Source of the DNA: Sphingobacterium sp. CZ-2 | GTDB lineage: Bacteria; Bacteroidota; Bacteroidia; Sphingobacteriales; Sphingobacteriaceae | Direction of reading: 5' to 3' | DNA: 64,000 nucleotides | Assembly (NCBI RefSeq): GCF_004526235.1 | Contig: NZ_CP038159.1 | Span: forward strand, 1,674,001-1,738,000 | Shown: piece after piece, positions 24,676 to 34,743 of the stretch | Layout of the letters: the number at the start of each line of letters is the position of its first letter | Position numbering within the stretch: the first letter of the stretch is position 1 | Program-made: the position numbers and the translations under genes | Notes under the pieces: generated by a model | What the model was told of the DNA's origin: nothing | Databases searched by the model: none | The model's input: only the letters and a program-made list of their open reading frames with translations

Positions 24676-24687
24676 TGTTCTTTAGTA

Positions 24688-25947
24688 TTAAAGGTTTTCG
24701 CCTTTGCGGAATACTTCCATTCCGGATTTCCATACCCGTGCAGGTTTTAATGAACCCTGCAGGTAGGTGATATTCTGATAATTAGCTGTTTCATAGATGA
24801 TAAAGTCGGCTAAAGCTCCAGCTTTCAAGATGGCTCTATCTTTTAAGTTCAATGCTTTGGCCGCGCGGAAAGTTATACCGGCAAACACTTCGGTATTGCT
24901 CAGTTTTTCCATGGATGCCAAAATGCTGGCACTTTCGATCAATTTCCCCATCGGTGCTGAACCTGGATTCCAGTCAGTGGCGATGGCCAAACATGCGCCG
25001 GCATCCAATAATTTTCGGGCAGGTGTAAATGCACACCCAATTCCCAAGGATGCCGCAGGTAGTGCAACAGCCACCACATTGGAATTTGCCAAGGCTTGGA
25101 TTTCTTCTGCAGTGGAAGCTTCCAAGTGATCAGCCGAAACCGCATCTACCTCAACGGCCAAAGCCGAACCGGAAGTGCTGAACTGATCGGCATGTACCGT
25201 AATATCAAAGCCCATACTTTTTGCCTTTTCGAAATACGGTTTGGTCTGTTCTGCGGTAAACGCACTTTTTTCGACGAAGGCATCTATCCTATTGGTCAAT
25301 CCTTCCGCTTTTAGGACTGGGAATAATTCTTCTGCGATCCATTCCAGATACGATTCCGGGCTTCCCTCATAATCCTTCGGACACATGTGTGCAGCCAAAC
25401 AGGTACTGATCAATTCTGCTTTACTGCTTTCATTCGCCTTTTTGATAGCGCGGAGGGTTTTCAATTCCTCTGCCACATTCAATCCATACCCACTTTTCAC
25501 CTCGATGGTGGTAATCCCCTGCTCCAATAAAGCATCTGCGTGTTTAAGGATCACCTCGGTCAATTCTTCCTCCGACAATGCCCTAGTATGTTTAACCGTG
25601 CTCCAAATCCCACCGCCGGCTTCCGCTATTTCCAGGTAAGAACTACCGGCATTACGCATGGCAAAATCATTGGCGCGGTTTCCGCCAAAAGCGATATGGG
25701 TATGGCAATCGATATAACCTGGAAGAACCACCTGGTCACCTTGTAAAAGGATCAAGTTTGCTTCCTGGCCATATTGGGTCTTTAAATCATTGAAATTTGA
25801 AATAGCCTTTATTTTATCCCCTTCCAGCAGGATTCCTGCATTTTCCTGGATCTGTAATTGGCTATCTTTTAACGCCCCTTTCATCGGCAGGTTGGCCATA
25901 CTGACCAATTGCTTAAAGGGTCCTATTAACGTGAGTGCTTTGTTCAT
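24688..25947 (-). CDS. hutI: Imidazolonepropionase
   Basis: Opens the imidazolone ring to give N-formimino-glutamate. An amidohydrolase-fold enzyme of 419 residues with metal ligands His82 and His84 in DCHTHIAFGGNR, the substrate loop HTRALSEEEL, VHADQFSTSGSAL and ATDWNPGSAPMG. It begins 2 bp after hutH, implying tight coupling. Confidence 0.95.
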   Translation of the reverse strand: MNKALTLIGPFKQLVSMANLPMKGALKDSQLQIQENAGILLEGDKIKAISNFNDLKTQYGQEANLILLQGDQVVLPGYIDCHTHIAFGGNRANDFAMRNAGSSYLEIAEAGGGIWSTVKHTRALSEEELTEVILKHADALLEQGITTIEVKSGYGLNVAEELKTLRAIKKANESSKAELISTCLAAHMCPKDYEGSPESYLEWIAEELFPVLKAEGLTNRIDAFVEKSAFTAEQTKPYFEKAKSMGFDITVHADQFSTSGSALAVEVDAVSADHLEASTAEEIQALANSNVVAVALPAASLGIGCAFTPARKLLDAGACLAIATDWNPGSAPMGKLIESASILASMEKLSNTEVFAGITFRAAKALNLKDRAILKAGALADFIIYETANYQNITYLQGSLKPARVWKSGMEVFRKGENL

Positions 25948-25949
25948 GC

Positions 25950-27521
25950 TTAATAGTTTTCGAAATATTCTACACCTGTACCGAAATAAGGCACACCTTC
26001 CTTCTCGGAAACCTCTTTGGCCAACTCAACCAATTCACCCGATTTCACCAATGCTAAAGCCGCATCTAGGATATCGGTCATAGGTTGGTCCTCTTCGATA
26101 TGCGGGATGCTTTTACGCACATACTGATGGATGGCTTCCACTACCGCCGTAGATTTCAACGGTGCATGGTAATCCTTCGCTTGTGCAGCACATAATAGCT
26201 CGATACTTAATATCTTATCCACATTATCCAACACCTGTAATAATTTCCTTCCGGAAATCGAACCCATGCTAACGTGGTCCTCTTGCCCCAATGAAGTTGG
26301 GATGCTATCGGCACTTGCCGGGAAACATAATCCTTTATTTTCAGAAGCGATTGCTGCTGTACTGTATTGCAGGATCATAAAACCAGAGTTCAATCCAGTG
26401 CTTTTCATCAATAATTTTGGAACGCCATTGGTCTCGCCTTCCAAAGAAAGATAAACCCTACGATCGGAGATATTTCCCAATTCAGAAACGGCCAAGGTCG
26501 CGTAATCTAACGGAAGAGCGATCGGTTGACCATGGAAAGAACCTCCAGAAATGGTCAATTCATTGTTGATGATGATTGGATTATCTGTTACAGCATTGAT
26601 CTCCGTTTCAATGATCTCCTTGAAGTGTAACCAGGCATTGCGGGATGCGCCATGAACCTGTGGGATACAACGTAAGGAATATGGATCCTGAACGCGGGAA
26701 CAATTTTTATGTGATTCAAGAATATCGGAACCTTTTAAGAGATTAAAAACCGTAGCAGCTACAAAGCTATTTCCCTTATACGGTCTTAATTGATGTAATT
26801 CAGTATAGAAAGGTTTGATGGAGCCATTCAATCCTTCGATCATCAGGGTCGCGATCAGGTCGGCATTGTTCATCAGGCGGTTCATTTCTACCACGGCTTT
26901 AACGCCATGAGCAGCCATAAACTGGGTACCATTGATCAAGGCCAATCCTTCTTTAGCGCCAAGGGCAACAGGAGTAAGATTATGTTTCTTCAATACCTCA
27001 GCGGTAGAAACCTCTTTTCCGTCCTGCCATACTTTTCCATAACCGATCAAAGGAAGGAACAAGTGGGACAAAGGCGCTAAATCGCCCGATGCACCTACTG
27101 AACCTTGTTTTGGAACCACAGGGATCACATCCTCTTGGATGTGCCAGATGATCCTTTCGATGGTGCTGTATTGAACCCCTGAAAATCCTTTTGCCAAAGC
27201 TTGAACTTTCAGGATTAACATTAATTTACTCAATTCTTTATCGATGGCCTCACCCACACCTACGGCATGGCTCATCAGGATGTTCTCTTGTAATTTACGG
27301 GTATCTTGAGCACCAATCAGGGTAGTACACAATGGACCAAATCCTGTATTGATACCATAAACCACTTTTCCGGCATCAACAATATCTTGTACATATTGGG
27401 CACTTTGGTTTACTTTTGCTTTGCTTTCCTCGCTCAATTCACCTTTTAAATCTCCTTTTGCAATAGAGACAGCTTGGGAACTGCTCAAAAAATCTTCACC
27501 GTATTTAAATATTTTCATCAT
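25950..27521 (-). CDS. hutH: Histidine ammonia-lyase
   Basis: Removes ammonia from histidine to form urocanate, the first step of the pathway. The Ala144-Ser145-Gly146 triad (GSVGASGDLAPLSHL) forms the MIO prosthetic group, and YGINTGFGPL, QDPYSLRCIPQVHGA and GNFHG-like SGGSFHGQP motifs are present. Length (523) is normal. It is the first gene of the operon hutH-hutI-hutU-hutG-pirin. The -7 element at 27538-27545 overlaps an inverted repeat, the probable LysR operator. Confidence 0.96.
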   Translation of the reverse strand: MMKIFKYGEDFLSSSQAVSIAKGDLKGELSEESKAKVNQSAQYVQDIVDAGKVVYGINTGFGPLCTTLIGAQDTRKLQENILMSHAVGVGEAIDKELSKLMLILKVQALAKGFSGVQYSTIERIIWHIQEDVIPVVPKQGSVGASGDLAPLSHLFLPLIGYGKVWQDGKEVSTAEVLKKHNLTPVALGAKEGLALINGTQFMAAHGVKAVVEMNRLMNNADLIATLMIEGLNGSIKPFYTELHQLRPYKGNSFVAATVFNLLKGSDILESHKNCSRVQDPYSLRCIPQVHGASRNAWLHFKEIIETEINAVTDNPIIINNELTISGGSFHGQPIALPLDYATLAVSELGNISDRRVYLSLEGETNGVPKLLMKSTGLNSGFMILQYSTAAIASENKGLCFPASADSIPTSLGQEDHVSMGSISGRKLLQVLDNVDKILSIELLCAAQAKDYHAPLKSTAVVEAIHQYVRKSIPHIEEDQPMTDILDAALALVKSGELVELAKEVSEKEGVPYFGTGVEYFENY

Positions 27522-27537
27522 AATTATCTGTGTCTAT

Positions 27538-27545
27538 CAAATTTA
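27538..27545 (-). promoter_or_regulatory. -7 element TAAATTTG of the hut operon
   Basis: Exact TAnnTTTG overlapping the left arm of the operator; start near 27531, 10 bases before the hutH ATG. No good -33 TTG is seen, consistent with an activator-dependent promoter. Confidence 0.6.
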
Positions 27546-27550
27546 GCCGC

Positions 27551-27558
27551 TATATTTG
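27551..27558 (+). promoter_or_regulatory. -7 element TATATTTG of the LysR-type regulator gene
   Basis: Exact TAnnTTTG overlapping the right arm of the operator; start near 27565, about 32 bases before the ATG at 27597. Confidence 0.55.
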
Positions 27559-27596
27559 ATAATTAGTAATACCAATTTTTTCATCAATTGATAACT

Positions 27597-28490
27597 ATGA
27601 ATTATCAAATAGAACTGAGACATCTGCATTATTTTAAGGTTTTGGCGGAGGAACTGCATTTTAGGCGTGCAGCAGAACGTTTGTTTATTGCGCAACCTGG
27701 ATTATCGAGGCAGATCAAGCAATTGGAGGATTATTATCAGGCTCAATTGTTTGAAAGGGATAAGCGGAAGGTTTCTCTAACGCCTGCGGGCCAATACCTG
27801 CAGATGGAGGTGGATCTGTTGTTTAACCAATTAGGGAAGATCAAGGAACAGGTGGAAAAGATCGAGGAGGGGAAGCTTACTTCCTTGAAATTGGGATTTA
27901 TCGGATCGGCGGTGCAGACTGTGCTGCCGGAATTATTGGTTAGCCTAAAGCATGAACAACCGTTGATTGATATTACCTTGAATGAGTTGTCCAATGAGTT
28001 TCAATTGGAGATGTTGCTGAAGAATGAATTGGATTTTGGTTTTGTTCGGATGGAAAAAGCTTTTCCGCCATTAAAATCGATTCCGGTGTTGACGGATCAT
28101 TTTAGTTTGGTGGTTCCGAAGGATGCGAAGAACAAGAACATTAAAAAGGTGGATATCTTGGATTATCAGAAGGAATCTTTTATACTTTTTTCGAAGGATT
28201 ATAGTAGTTCGTATTATAATTTGGTGATGAGTATTTTTTATGATCATGGTTTTGAGCCGCATGTGACGTTGAAGACGGTGAATGCGTTGAGTATTTTTAA
28301 TCTGGTAAGTCAGGGATTGGGCGTGGCGATCGTGCCATCTTCCTTGAAAAAGGGGTATCATACTCATGTTGATTTTTTGGATTTGAGCCATCTTCCACAA
28401 CGGACGACATTGTCGTTGGTATGGAACGAGGAGAATAGGAACCCGGGGTTGGGGTTGTTGTTGGATATTGTGAAGAAGATGATTAAGTGA
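27597..28490 (+). CDS. LysR-family transcriptional regulator, probable regulator of the hut operon
   Basis: A 297-residue LysR protein. The N-terminal winged helix-turn-helix (LRHLHYFKVLAEELHFRRAAERLFIAQPGLSRQIKQLE) is canonical, followed by a periplasmic-binding-protein-like effector domain (about residues 88-297). ATG 27597 is chosen over the upstream TTG at 27588, which lies inside an operator palindrome. It is divergent from hutH with shared operator sites, so histidine or urocanate is the likely effector. Most described hut systems use HutC (GntR) or HutP, so LysR control would be less usual. The last 120 bases are very G-rich (39 G against 14 C by hand count). Confidence 0.92.
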   Translation: MNYQIELRHLHYFKVLAEELHFRRAAERLFIAQPGLSRQIKQLEDYYQAQLFERDKRKVSLTPAGQYLQMEVDLLFNQLGKIKEQVEKIEEGKLTSLKLGFIGSAVQTVLPELLVSLKHEQPLIDITLNELSNEFQLEMLLKNELDFGFVRMEKAFPPLKSIPVLTDHFSLVVPKDAKNKNIKKVDILDYQKESFILFSKDYSSSYYNLVMSIFYDHGFEPHVTLKTVNALSIFNLVSQGLGVAIVPSSLKKGYHTHVDFLDLSHLPQRTTLSLVWNEENRNPGLGLLLDIVKKMIK

Positions 28491-28524
28491 AGGGGTTGAT
28501 GGGAGGTTTGCATGATTGGGGGGG

Positions 28525-28714
28525 CGTCATTGCGAGGAGGCACGACGAAGCAATCTTCCTTCATGTCATGCTGAGCGCAGTCGAAGCATCTACATGTGGT
28601 ACTCGTACAGATCCTTCGACTTCGCTCAGGATGACAGAGACCTCTCAGGATGACAGAGACCACTCAGGATGACAAAGGCCAAAGATTGCTTCCTCGTGCC
28701 TCCTCGCAATGACG
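28525..28714. repeat. Palindromic repeat locus 4 (nested element)
   Basis: Outer left arm (CGTCATTGCGAGGAGGCACG...CAATCTT), inner palindrome (ATGTCATGCTGAGCG...) with the asymmetric core in reverse orientation (TACATGTGGTACTCGTACAG), then an inner right arm whose end CAGGATGACA is repeated three times with GAGACC spacers, and the outer right arm ending GCAATGACG. This locus lies between two genes in the same orientation, after the 3' end of the LysR gene. Confidence 0.95.
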
Positions 28715-28824
28715 TGGAAATAAACAAAATAAAATATTTTTTTACCCCACCATTATGGAAATCTATATTATCTTGCATCAGATGAATAAAAACATATGGC
28801 ATTCATCAACTTACCAACACCATT
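28715..28824. other. AT-rich leader region upstream of the macroglobulin gene
   Basis: About 110 bp of AT-rich sequence between palindromic locus 4 and the macroglobulin ATG. No exact TAnnTTTG element is seen; TATCTTGC at about 28772 is a weak candidate. Confidence 0.4.
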
Positions 28825-31800
28825 ATGAAAAAAGCACTCTGGATTCTCCTCCTCTTCATCCCCTTATTTTCAATAGGACAAATCTCTCCACAAACAAATG
28901 ATCTTACCAAAACATGGTTGGAAGTAGATCGCCTATTCAGCATAAAAAATTACGAACAAGCCTTACCCTTGCTCGCAACAATAAAAGCTGAATCCATAAA
29001 AAGAAAAGATGACGCCCTCTGGTTAAGAGCCTTTTTGGCAGAAACCCAAGTCGCAACTGTTAATACCAACGACGATAACCAATTCGAAAAAATCGACCAG
29101 CTTTTCCAGAATAACATCTCCACCGCCAAACCCTTGGTAAAAGATGTACTCTATAATTTTTATGCCTCCTTCCTCGAAAACAACCTACACAGGTACCTCA
29201 GCAATTCGAGCAATAAATTTGTAGCGGCAGACCATAATCAAAAATGGGATATAATCGATTCCCTTTATAAGCTCTCTTTAACAAACAAACTCAGATTAAA
29301 AAAAGAAAAAACAGAGAAATGGAGTTCCATGTTTTCGGATCTTAATAATATACAACTCACACCTACCCTATTCCATTATCTAAGCATCAATTACCTATCT
29401 TTTCTTAAAAAAGATATGGTCAGCTATAAAAGTGCTTATCAAAATCTTCATCAGGAAATCATGGCCTTAAATAAAAACGAAGACTATAAAATTTCCGCCA
29501 CTTTTTTTGCTTCCCAAAATCCAACCATAAAAGCAAATAACAACCTCCTCTACTTCCAAGCCTTACGGGATATCATGAAAACCTATCCAAGTGATTATAA
29601 TGCTTATTTGCTTTATCAGATGGCATATAAACATTTTTATATGGGAAATAAGAAGGAAGCCTTAGCCTTGGTTGAAGAAGCTGAAAAAAATTACCCTAAT
29701 TCTCCTTGGCTAAATAATGCAAAAAACCTGAATGAGGACATTAAAAGAGTAGAAATAGGAATGGATATGAAGGAATTCCAGTTGCAGAATTCCTATTTAC
29801 CGATTAGTTTAAGACTGAGGAATGTAGACAACCTTTATATCCGAGTCTATCGCACAACCAACCATCCGAAGGAACTGAAAAAATTTACAGTAAAATATGA
29901 TAGTACGACCTTCGTGAACAGCTTAGATGCACCTCTGGCCTATGAGGAAGTCATACCCATAAAAGACCTAGCAGTTGGAGAATCTAAGCGCACCATCTAT
30001 AAAATTAATCCCCTTCCGTATGGCCATTATACCATCTTGATCTCCAATAACGCAGCTTTTAAGGATGATGATAAATTCCAAAAGGTAAGTATCAATAATT
30101 TCTATATCACTGATTTCTTCTTTTCGGCAACCTTCGAAAAAGAAAATGAAAACAACGAAGAGTATCATACTTTATTCATCAACAGAAGGACCGGGCAACC
30201 CTATGCAAACAAAACATTCAGCCTCTACGAATTCTATGATAAAAATCCTCTGAAATTAATCCAGAAGATAAAAACAGACCAAAGAGGTTTCTATCATTTC
30301 AAAACAAACGAAAAGAAAGACATCACGGATATTAATGATTATTATATTTATTTAGCTGATGAAAATCAATTTATAGATCTATCGGAGTTTCCGGAAACAG
30401 CTGATCATGTCCGATACGATCAAGAAAAAGAAGAAATTGAGGGTGAAGTCAGGATAAATGCCATGTTAGACCGCGGCATCTATAGACCCGGCCAACCTTT
30501 ATACTTCAAAGGAATCATTTACAATGATCACTATCTGAAAGGCAGGGTATTGGCCGATCAGAAAATCAAGGTCTATTTACATGATGTAAATTTCAGAAAA
30601 ATTGACTCATTGGAACTGACAAGCAATGCTTATGGATCCATTCATGGAGAATTCAACCTACCAAGCCCCATATTGGCTGGTCGATTTAGATTATCCTTTC
30701 AACAGAAGGAGCTGCAGATTGGCGAAATAAGCTTTCGGGTAGAGGAGTATAAACGACCTACCTTTGAGGTTAAGCTGGAAACCAATAAAGAAACCTATAC
30801 CAAAAAAGATACGGCCATATTCCAAGGTCAAGCCATGTCTTTAAATGGTGCGCCTTTGGTCGGCGCAAGTGTACATTATAAAGTAAACTATAGCGCTCGG
30901 GGTAAGCAGTATAAAAATGGTCTTTTTGTCGATTCGACTACGACGACCAATGAACTTGGAAAATTTACCATCAAAGTTCCATTGATGGATTCCACCTTCC
31001 AAACATTTACCGATTTCAGACTGAATTATGAGGTGGAGGTAGTCAATCAGAATGGTGAAATGCAATCGGCAGCTTCCAGTCATCAATACAGTGATAAACC
31101 ATGGCGGATACAAATTCAAACGCCAAGGAATGTAGAAGAATATAAATGGTCTTCCATCCAGGTCCACACCTTAAATAACAATAATCAACCCCTGAAATTT
31201 GCTGGCGATGTACAGATCTTGAAAATAAAAGACCCTACTGTTGTGGTTCCGGAACACATGCGGAGTTATTTTAGGGATGTAGACTTTCATTTATTTTCCA
31301 ATTCGGAATATAAAAAATATTTCCCGACCATATTTGATGATGTATTTATTGGTGATCAAAAATCAGAACTGATCAAAAGCTATTCTTTCGATACTCGGGA
31401 TACCACGTTGGTTAGAATAGATTCTAATCTATTTGGACGTGGAAGATATTTCATCAAAGCTTTATCCATTCAAGGCCGGGATAGTATCCGAGCACAAGCC
31501 CTGGTAAGTGTATTTGATAAAGCGACTGGAAAAAGTCTTAATTCTGAATTCCTAACCTATACCTTGGATAAGCCGAGTTATAAAGAGGGCGATGAAGTGA
31601 CCCTGAAACTATTTACGGATCTAAAAGAAGTAAAGCGTCTTTATTTATTCAGCCAGATTGGAAACAAAAAACTTCCTTTGCAGGTATTGTCCTGGAATAA
31701 TGGGAAAATTATCTATAAATTCAAGATTACCGAAGAACAGCTGAACAATAATATGCAGTTCCATGCTATGTTGATCTTCGACAACAAATTGTCGTCCTTA

Positions 31801-34743
31801 CCTATCCACATCCCAATTGAAAGGGAAAACCAGTCGGTGGAGATCAAGACCCAAACTTTCCGGGATAAGATAACGCCTGGACAAAAAGAAAAATGGAGTT
31901 TTACCATCACTAAAAAAGAGGAGAAGATGCAGGCGGAGGTATTGGCCAGTATGTATGATGCTTCATTGGATGTTTTCCAGGGTAATTATTTCAGCTCATC
32001 CCTTTCCAAGCAATATCCATATTTCCAACCCTATTATTACCACCATATGTATGGCAATTTTTATGCATCGAGTGGTTCTTACTCCCTATTTAGGAACTTT
32101 AAAGTAAGGAATACAAAAGGCACCGAATTCCCAAGTATAAAAAATTATGGTCTTTGGATTACGCCATATTGGGGAGAAAATAAAGTTTATGATTTCGCCT
32201 ACTCGGATGGAGTTCACGAATCCTCACGTCGTCAAGTCATCGAGGAAGTAGTTACTGTTACTGCAGCTGGGAAAGTAGCAGGAGTGAATGCATCACCAAG
32301 TTTAATGCTCCGCGGAACATCCTCTTTAAATACTAATGATCCCCTATATGTCATCGATGGCGAAATTGTTAGTCAAGAAGAGTTCAATAGTTTCAATAAG
32401 GATGAAATTGCGGATTTTAAGGTCTTAAAAGATGCCGAAGCGACTGCTCTGTATGGATCAAAGGGGGCAAATGGTGTTATTATTTTAACCAGTAGGCTCG
32501 GGAAACAGGCGAATGAGCAATTATCGGATGTAAAGACCCGAACCAATCTTCAGGAAACGGCCTTCTTCTTCCCTACCCTTTACACGGATGCTGAGGGAAA
32601 TGTTTCCTTTGAATTTGATTCGCCGGAAGCATTGACCAAATGGAAATTGCAGTTATTTGCCCATGACAAGGAATTGAATGCTGGATCTGCTACCTTCTAT
32701 ACCCAAACCCAGAAACAATTGATGGTGCGACCGAATCTACCACGTTACTTCCGGGAAGGGGATGAAATTGTGATCAAAACACAGATCCAAAACCTGAGTA
32801 AGAAAGCACTTTCAGGAACGGCAAAGATCGAGATCATCAACCCGGAAAACAATGAGGTGATCAGCAATAAATTTATTGGTGAAAAAGCGATAACCCGTTT
32901 TGAAACCCAGGAAAATACGCATGGATTAATAGAATGGACCTTAAAAATACCTGCTGGTTATCCAACGGTTCAGATCAAAGTGATTGCAGGAACAGATGAA
33001 TTCTCGGATGGTGAACTATCCGAGGTTCCGATCCTGACCAATAAGGTGCTGATAACCGATTCGGAGAAGATCATGCTGAAACCGGATCAAGAAAAAGATT
33101 ACCTCATCAAAATAGCTGGTAAGGAAAATGTACAGGCTAAGGTTCAGATCCAAAGCAATCCTATTCTGGAGATTATTTCGGCATTGGATTACCTGAAGAA
33201 TTATCCATACGAATGTACAGAGCAATTGACAAGCAAATGGTTTGCCCTTAAAGTACTGCAATATGTGGACAAGAGCTATCCAGCAATTTCCGATTATTTC
33301 AGAAAACTGAATACGGAGGAAAAACAAAGTAAAATGGAATCCAATGCAGAGTTGAACAGTTTCAAACTGGAGGAAATGCCTTGGTTGAAGTCCATTGAAA
33401 ATGATGGCAAGAAATTGCAGGAATTGGCAAAATTATTCCGTTCGAACTTTCCGTCAGAGCTAAAGGCTATCGAGGAGAAGATCGTCAAGAATCAGACCCG
33501 TGAAGGTGGATTCCCTTGGTTTGATGGTGGCAAAGCGGATCCTTATATTTCCATCCGGATCCTGGAGATCATGGGTAAAACATTGACCCTGGACAAGAGC
33601 TTGATCAGTAAAGATATGAAGGGCATCCTTCCAAAACTGACCAGTTATTTGGATACAACAAGTACAGTATTTGGACCTAAGGCTACTGAAAGTACGGCCT
33701 TGGATTATCTATATGCAAGGAGATATTGGTCTGCTGAGTTCCCTATTTCGGAGGCTATTAAAGCGAAATTGAAGAGTAAAGTGGCTATAGCGCCGTTGTT
33801 GACAGCAAATAGACCTGCAGGAGTTGCGGCTAAAGCATGGATCGTGAATCAATTGTTCGGAACAGGTAAAGAATCGACAGAGATCAGGAATAGGCTGCAG
33901 CAGGAGGTGATCTTGGATGAACTGAAAGGAATGTATTGGGAGAGTAATGAAAAATATTACAATGGCATCTCCATGCAGGCTTATGTTTTGGAAGCTTATA
34001 AAATGCATGATCCAAGCAAATTGATGCCGATCAGTCAGTGGTTCTTTTATAAGAAGGAAACGAATTATTGGTACAGTACCTGGATGACGGTGGATGCGAT
34101 CTATGCGATATTATTGGCAAATAATCCGAAGGACTTTTCGTTGGAGAATACGGTGTCGGTGCGGATGAATGGAAATGAGCTGGCTATGGATGATAAGGTT
34201 TTGGGTCAGGCATCGAAGGTAATTCCAAAGGAGGAACTTAAACAGGATACCCGGTTTTCGGTGAAGAACAATAATGTTCGGAATATTTTTGGTGGAATTT
34301 ATCATCAATATTTTGTGCCGATGGAGGATGTAAAGAGCAGTACGAACGAGATTAAGGTGAGCAAGGAATACTTGGTGGAAAGGGAAGGAAAATGGGTGGT
34401 GAGTAATCAGGCTGTTCTTGGTGAGAAGATTAAGGTGAGAATTACGGTGATAAATGATAAGCCTTTGCAATATGTGCATTTGAAGGATAGTAGACCTTCT
34501 GGCGTGGAACCTGTGTATCAGCCTTCGGGGTATAGGTATTGGGAGAGGTTTTATTTTACGATGAAGGATGCTTCGACAAATTATTTCTTTGATCGATTGG
34601 GTAAAGGGAAGTTTACTTATGAATATGAGGTGAAGGCGAATAATCTGGGAAGGTTTAATTCGGGGATCACGACCTTGGAATGTATGTATGATCCGACGGT
34701 TAACGCAAGATCGGAGAATGTGGAAATGAGTATTGTTAAGTAG
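28825..34743 (+). CDS. Alpha-2-macroglobulin family protein with an inserted TonB-plug-like domain
   Basis: A 1972-residue exported protein; the signal peptide (LWILLLFIPLFSIGQ) lacks a lipobox cysteine. Residues about 20-300 look helical/TPR-like. MG-type beta domains follow (MG2 near residue 550, RGIYRPGQPLYFKG). Residues about 1130-1215 resemble the plug of SusC/TonB receptors (EEVVTVTAAGK, LMLRGTSSLN, DPLYVIDG, ATALYGSKGANGVIIL). Directly after it comes the A2M domain (LTKWKLQLFAHDKE). The thioester motif CTEQ has Cys1464 and Gln1467. Such proteins trap proteases by covalent capture in the periplasm. The plug occupies the place where the bait region lies in classical macroglobulins. Top-strand composition drifts from C-rich at the 5' end to G-rich at the 3' end. 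Confidence 0.92.
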   Translation: MKKALWILLLFIPLFSIGQISPQTNDLTKTWLEVDRLFSIKNYEQALPLLATIKAESIKRKDDALWLRAFLAETQVATVNTNDDNQFEKIDQLFQNNISTAKPLVKDVLYNFYASFLENNLHRYLSNSSNKFVAADHNQKWDIIDSLYKLSLTNKLRLKKEKTEKWSSMFSDLNNIQLTPTLFHYLSINYLSFLKKDMVSYKSAYQNLHQEIMALNKNEDYKISATFFASQNPTIKANNNLLYFQALRDIMKTYPSDYNAYLLYQMAYKHFYMGNKKEALALVEEAEKNYPNSPWLNNAKNLNEDIKRVEIGMDMKEFQLQNSYLPISLRLRNVDNLYIRVYRTTNHPKELKKFTVKYDSTTFVNSLDAPLAYEEVIPIKDLAVGESKRTIYKINPLPYGHYTILISNNAAFKDDDKFQKVSINNFYITDFFFSATFEKENENNEEYHTLFINRRTGQPYANKTFSLYEFYDKNPLKLIQKIKTDQRGFYHFKTNEKKDITDINDYYIYLADENQFIDLSEFPETADHVRYDQEKEEIEGEVRINAMLDRGIYRPGQPLYFKGIIYNDHYLKGRVLADQKIKVYLHDVNFRKIDSLELTSNAYGSIHGEFNLPSPILAGRFRLSFQQKELQIGEISFRVEEYKRPTFEVKLETNKETYTKKDTAIFQGQAMSLNGAPLVGASVHYKVNYSARGKQYKNGLFVDSTTTTNELGKFTIKVPLMDSTFQTFTDFRLNYEVEVVNQNGEMQSAASSHQYSDKPWRIQIQTPRNVEEYKWSSIQVHTLNNNNQPLKFAGDVQILKIKDPTVVVPEHMRSYFRDVDFHLFSNSEYKKYFPTIFDDVFIGDQKSELIKSYSFDTRDTTLVRIDSNLFGRGRYFIKALSIQGRDSIRAQALVSVFDKATGKSLNSEFLTYTLDKPSYKEGDEVTLKLFTDLKEVKRLYLFSQIGNKKLPLQVLSWNNGKIIYKFKITEEQLNNNMQFHAMLIFDNKLSSLPIHIPIERENQSVEIKTQTFRDKITPGQKEKWSFTITKKEEKMQAEVLASMYDASLDVFQGNYFSSSLSKQYPYFQPYYYHHMYGNFYASSGSYSLFRNFKVRNTKGTEFPSIKNYGLWITPYWGENKVYDFAYSDGVHESSRRQVIEEVVTVTAAGKVAGVNASPSLMLRGTSSLNTNDPLYVIDGEIVSQEEFNSFNKDEIADFKVLKDAEATALYGSKGANGVIILTSRLGKQANEQLSDVKTRTNLQETAFFFPTLYTDAEGNVSFEFDSPEALTKWKLQLFAHDKELNAGSATFYTQTQKQLMVRPNLPRYFREGDEIVIKTQIQNLSKKALSGTAKIEIINPENNEVISNKFIGEKAITRFETQENTHGLIEWTLKIPAGYPTVQIKVIAGTDEFSDGELSEVPILTNKVLITDSEKIMLKPDQEKDYLIKIAGKENVQAKVQIQSNPILEIISALDYLKNYPYECTEQLTSKWFALKVLQYVDKSYPAISDYFRKLNTEEKQSKMESNAELNSFKLEEMPWLKSIENDGKKLQELAKLFRSNFPSELKAIEEKIVKNQTREGGFPWFDGGKADPYISIRILEIMGKTLTLDKSLISKDMKGILPKLTSYLDTTSTVFGPKATESTALDYLYARRYWSAEFPISEAIKAKLKSKVAIAPLLTANRPAGVAAKAWIVNQLFGTGKESTEIRNRLQQEVILDELKGMYWESNEKYYNGISMQAYVLEAYKMHDPSKLMPISQWFFYKKETNYWYSTWMTVDAIYAILLANNPKDFSLENTVSVRMNGNELAMDDKVLGQASKVIPKEELKQDTRFSVKNNNVRNIFGGIYHQYFVPMEDVKSSTNEIKVSKEYLVEREGKWVVSNQAVLGEKIKVRITVINDKPLQYVHLKDSRPSGVEPVYQPSGYRYWERFYFTMKDASTNYFFDRLGKGKFTYEYEVKANNLGRFNSGITTLECMYDPTVNARSENVEMSIVK

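Larger units (their letters stand above)
27535..27610. promoter_or_regulatory. hutH/LysR divergent operator region (TATCAA/TTGATA half-sites)
   Basis: A perfect inverted repeat TATCAAAT (27535-27542) and ATTTGATA (27554-27561) with an 11-bp spacer fits the T-N11-A dyad expected for LysR-type regulators. More half-sites follow: the palindrome ATCAATTGAT (27583-27592) and TATCAA (27603-27608) just inside the regulator gene. The two facing promoters lie in or next to the first dyad, so one bound regulator could control both directions and autoregulate. Confidence 0.7.

Noticed and set aside
26215..26223. Perfect DnaA box in hutH
   Set aside because: Isolated inside a coding region; about one such 9-mer is expected by chance in a window of this size.
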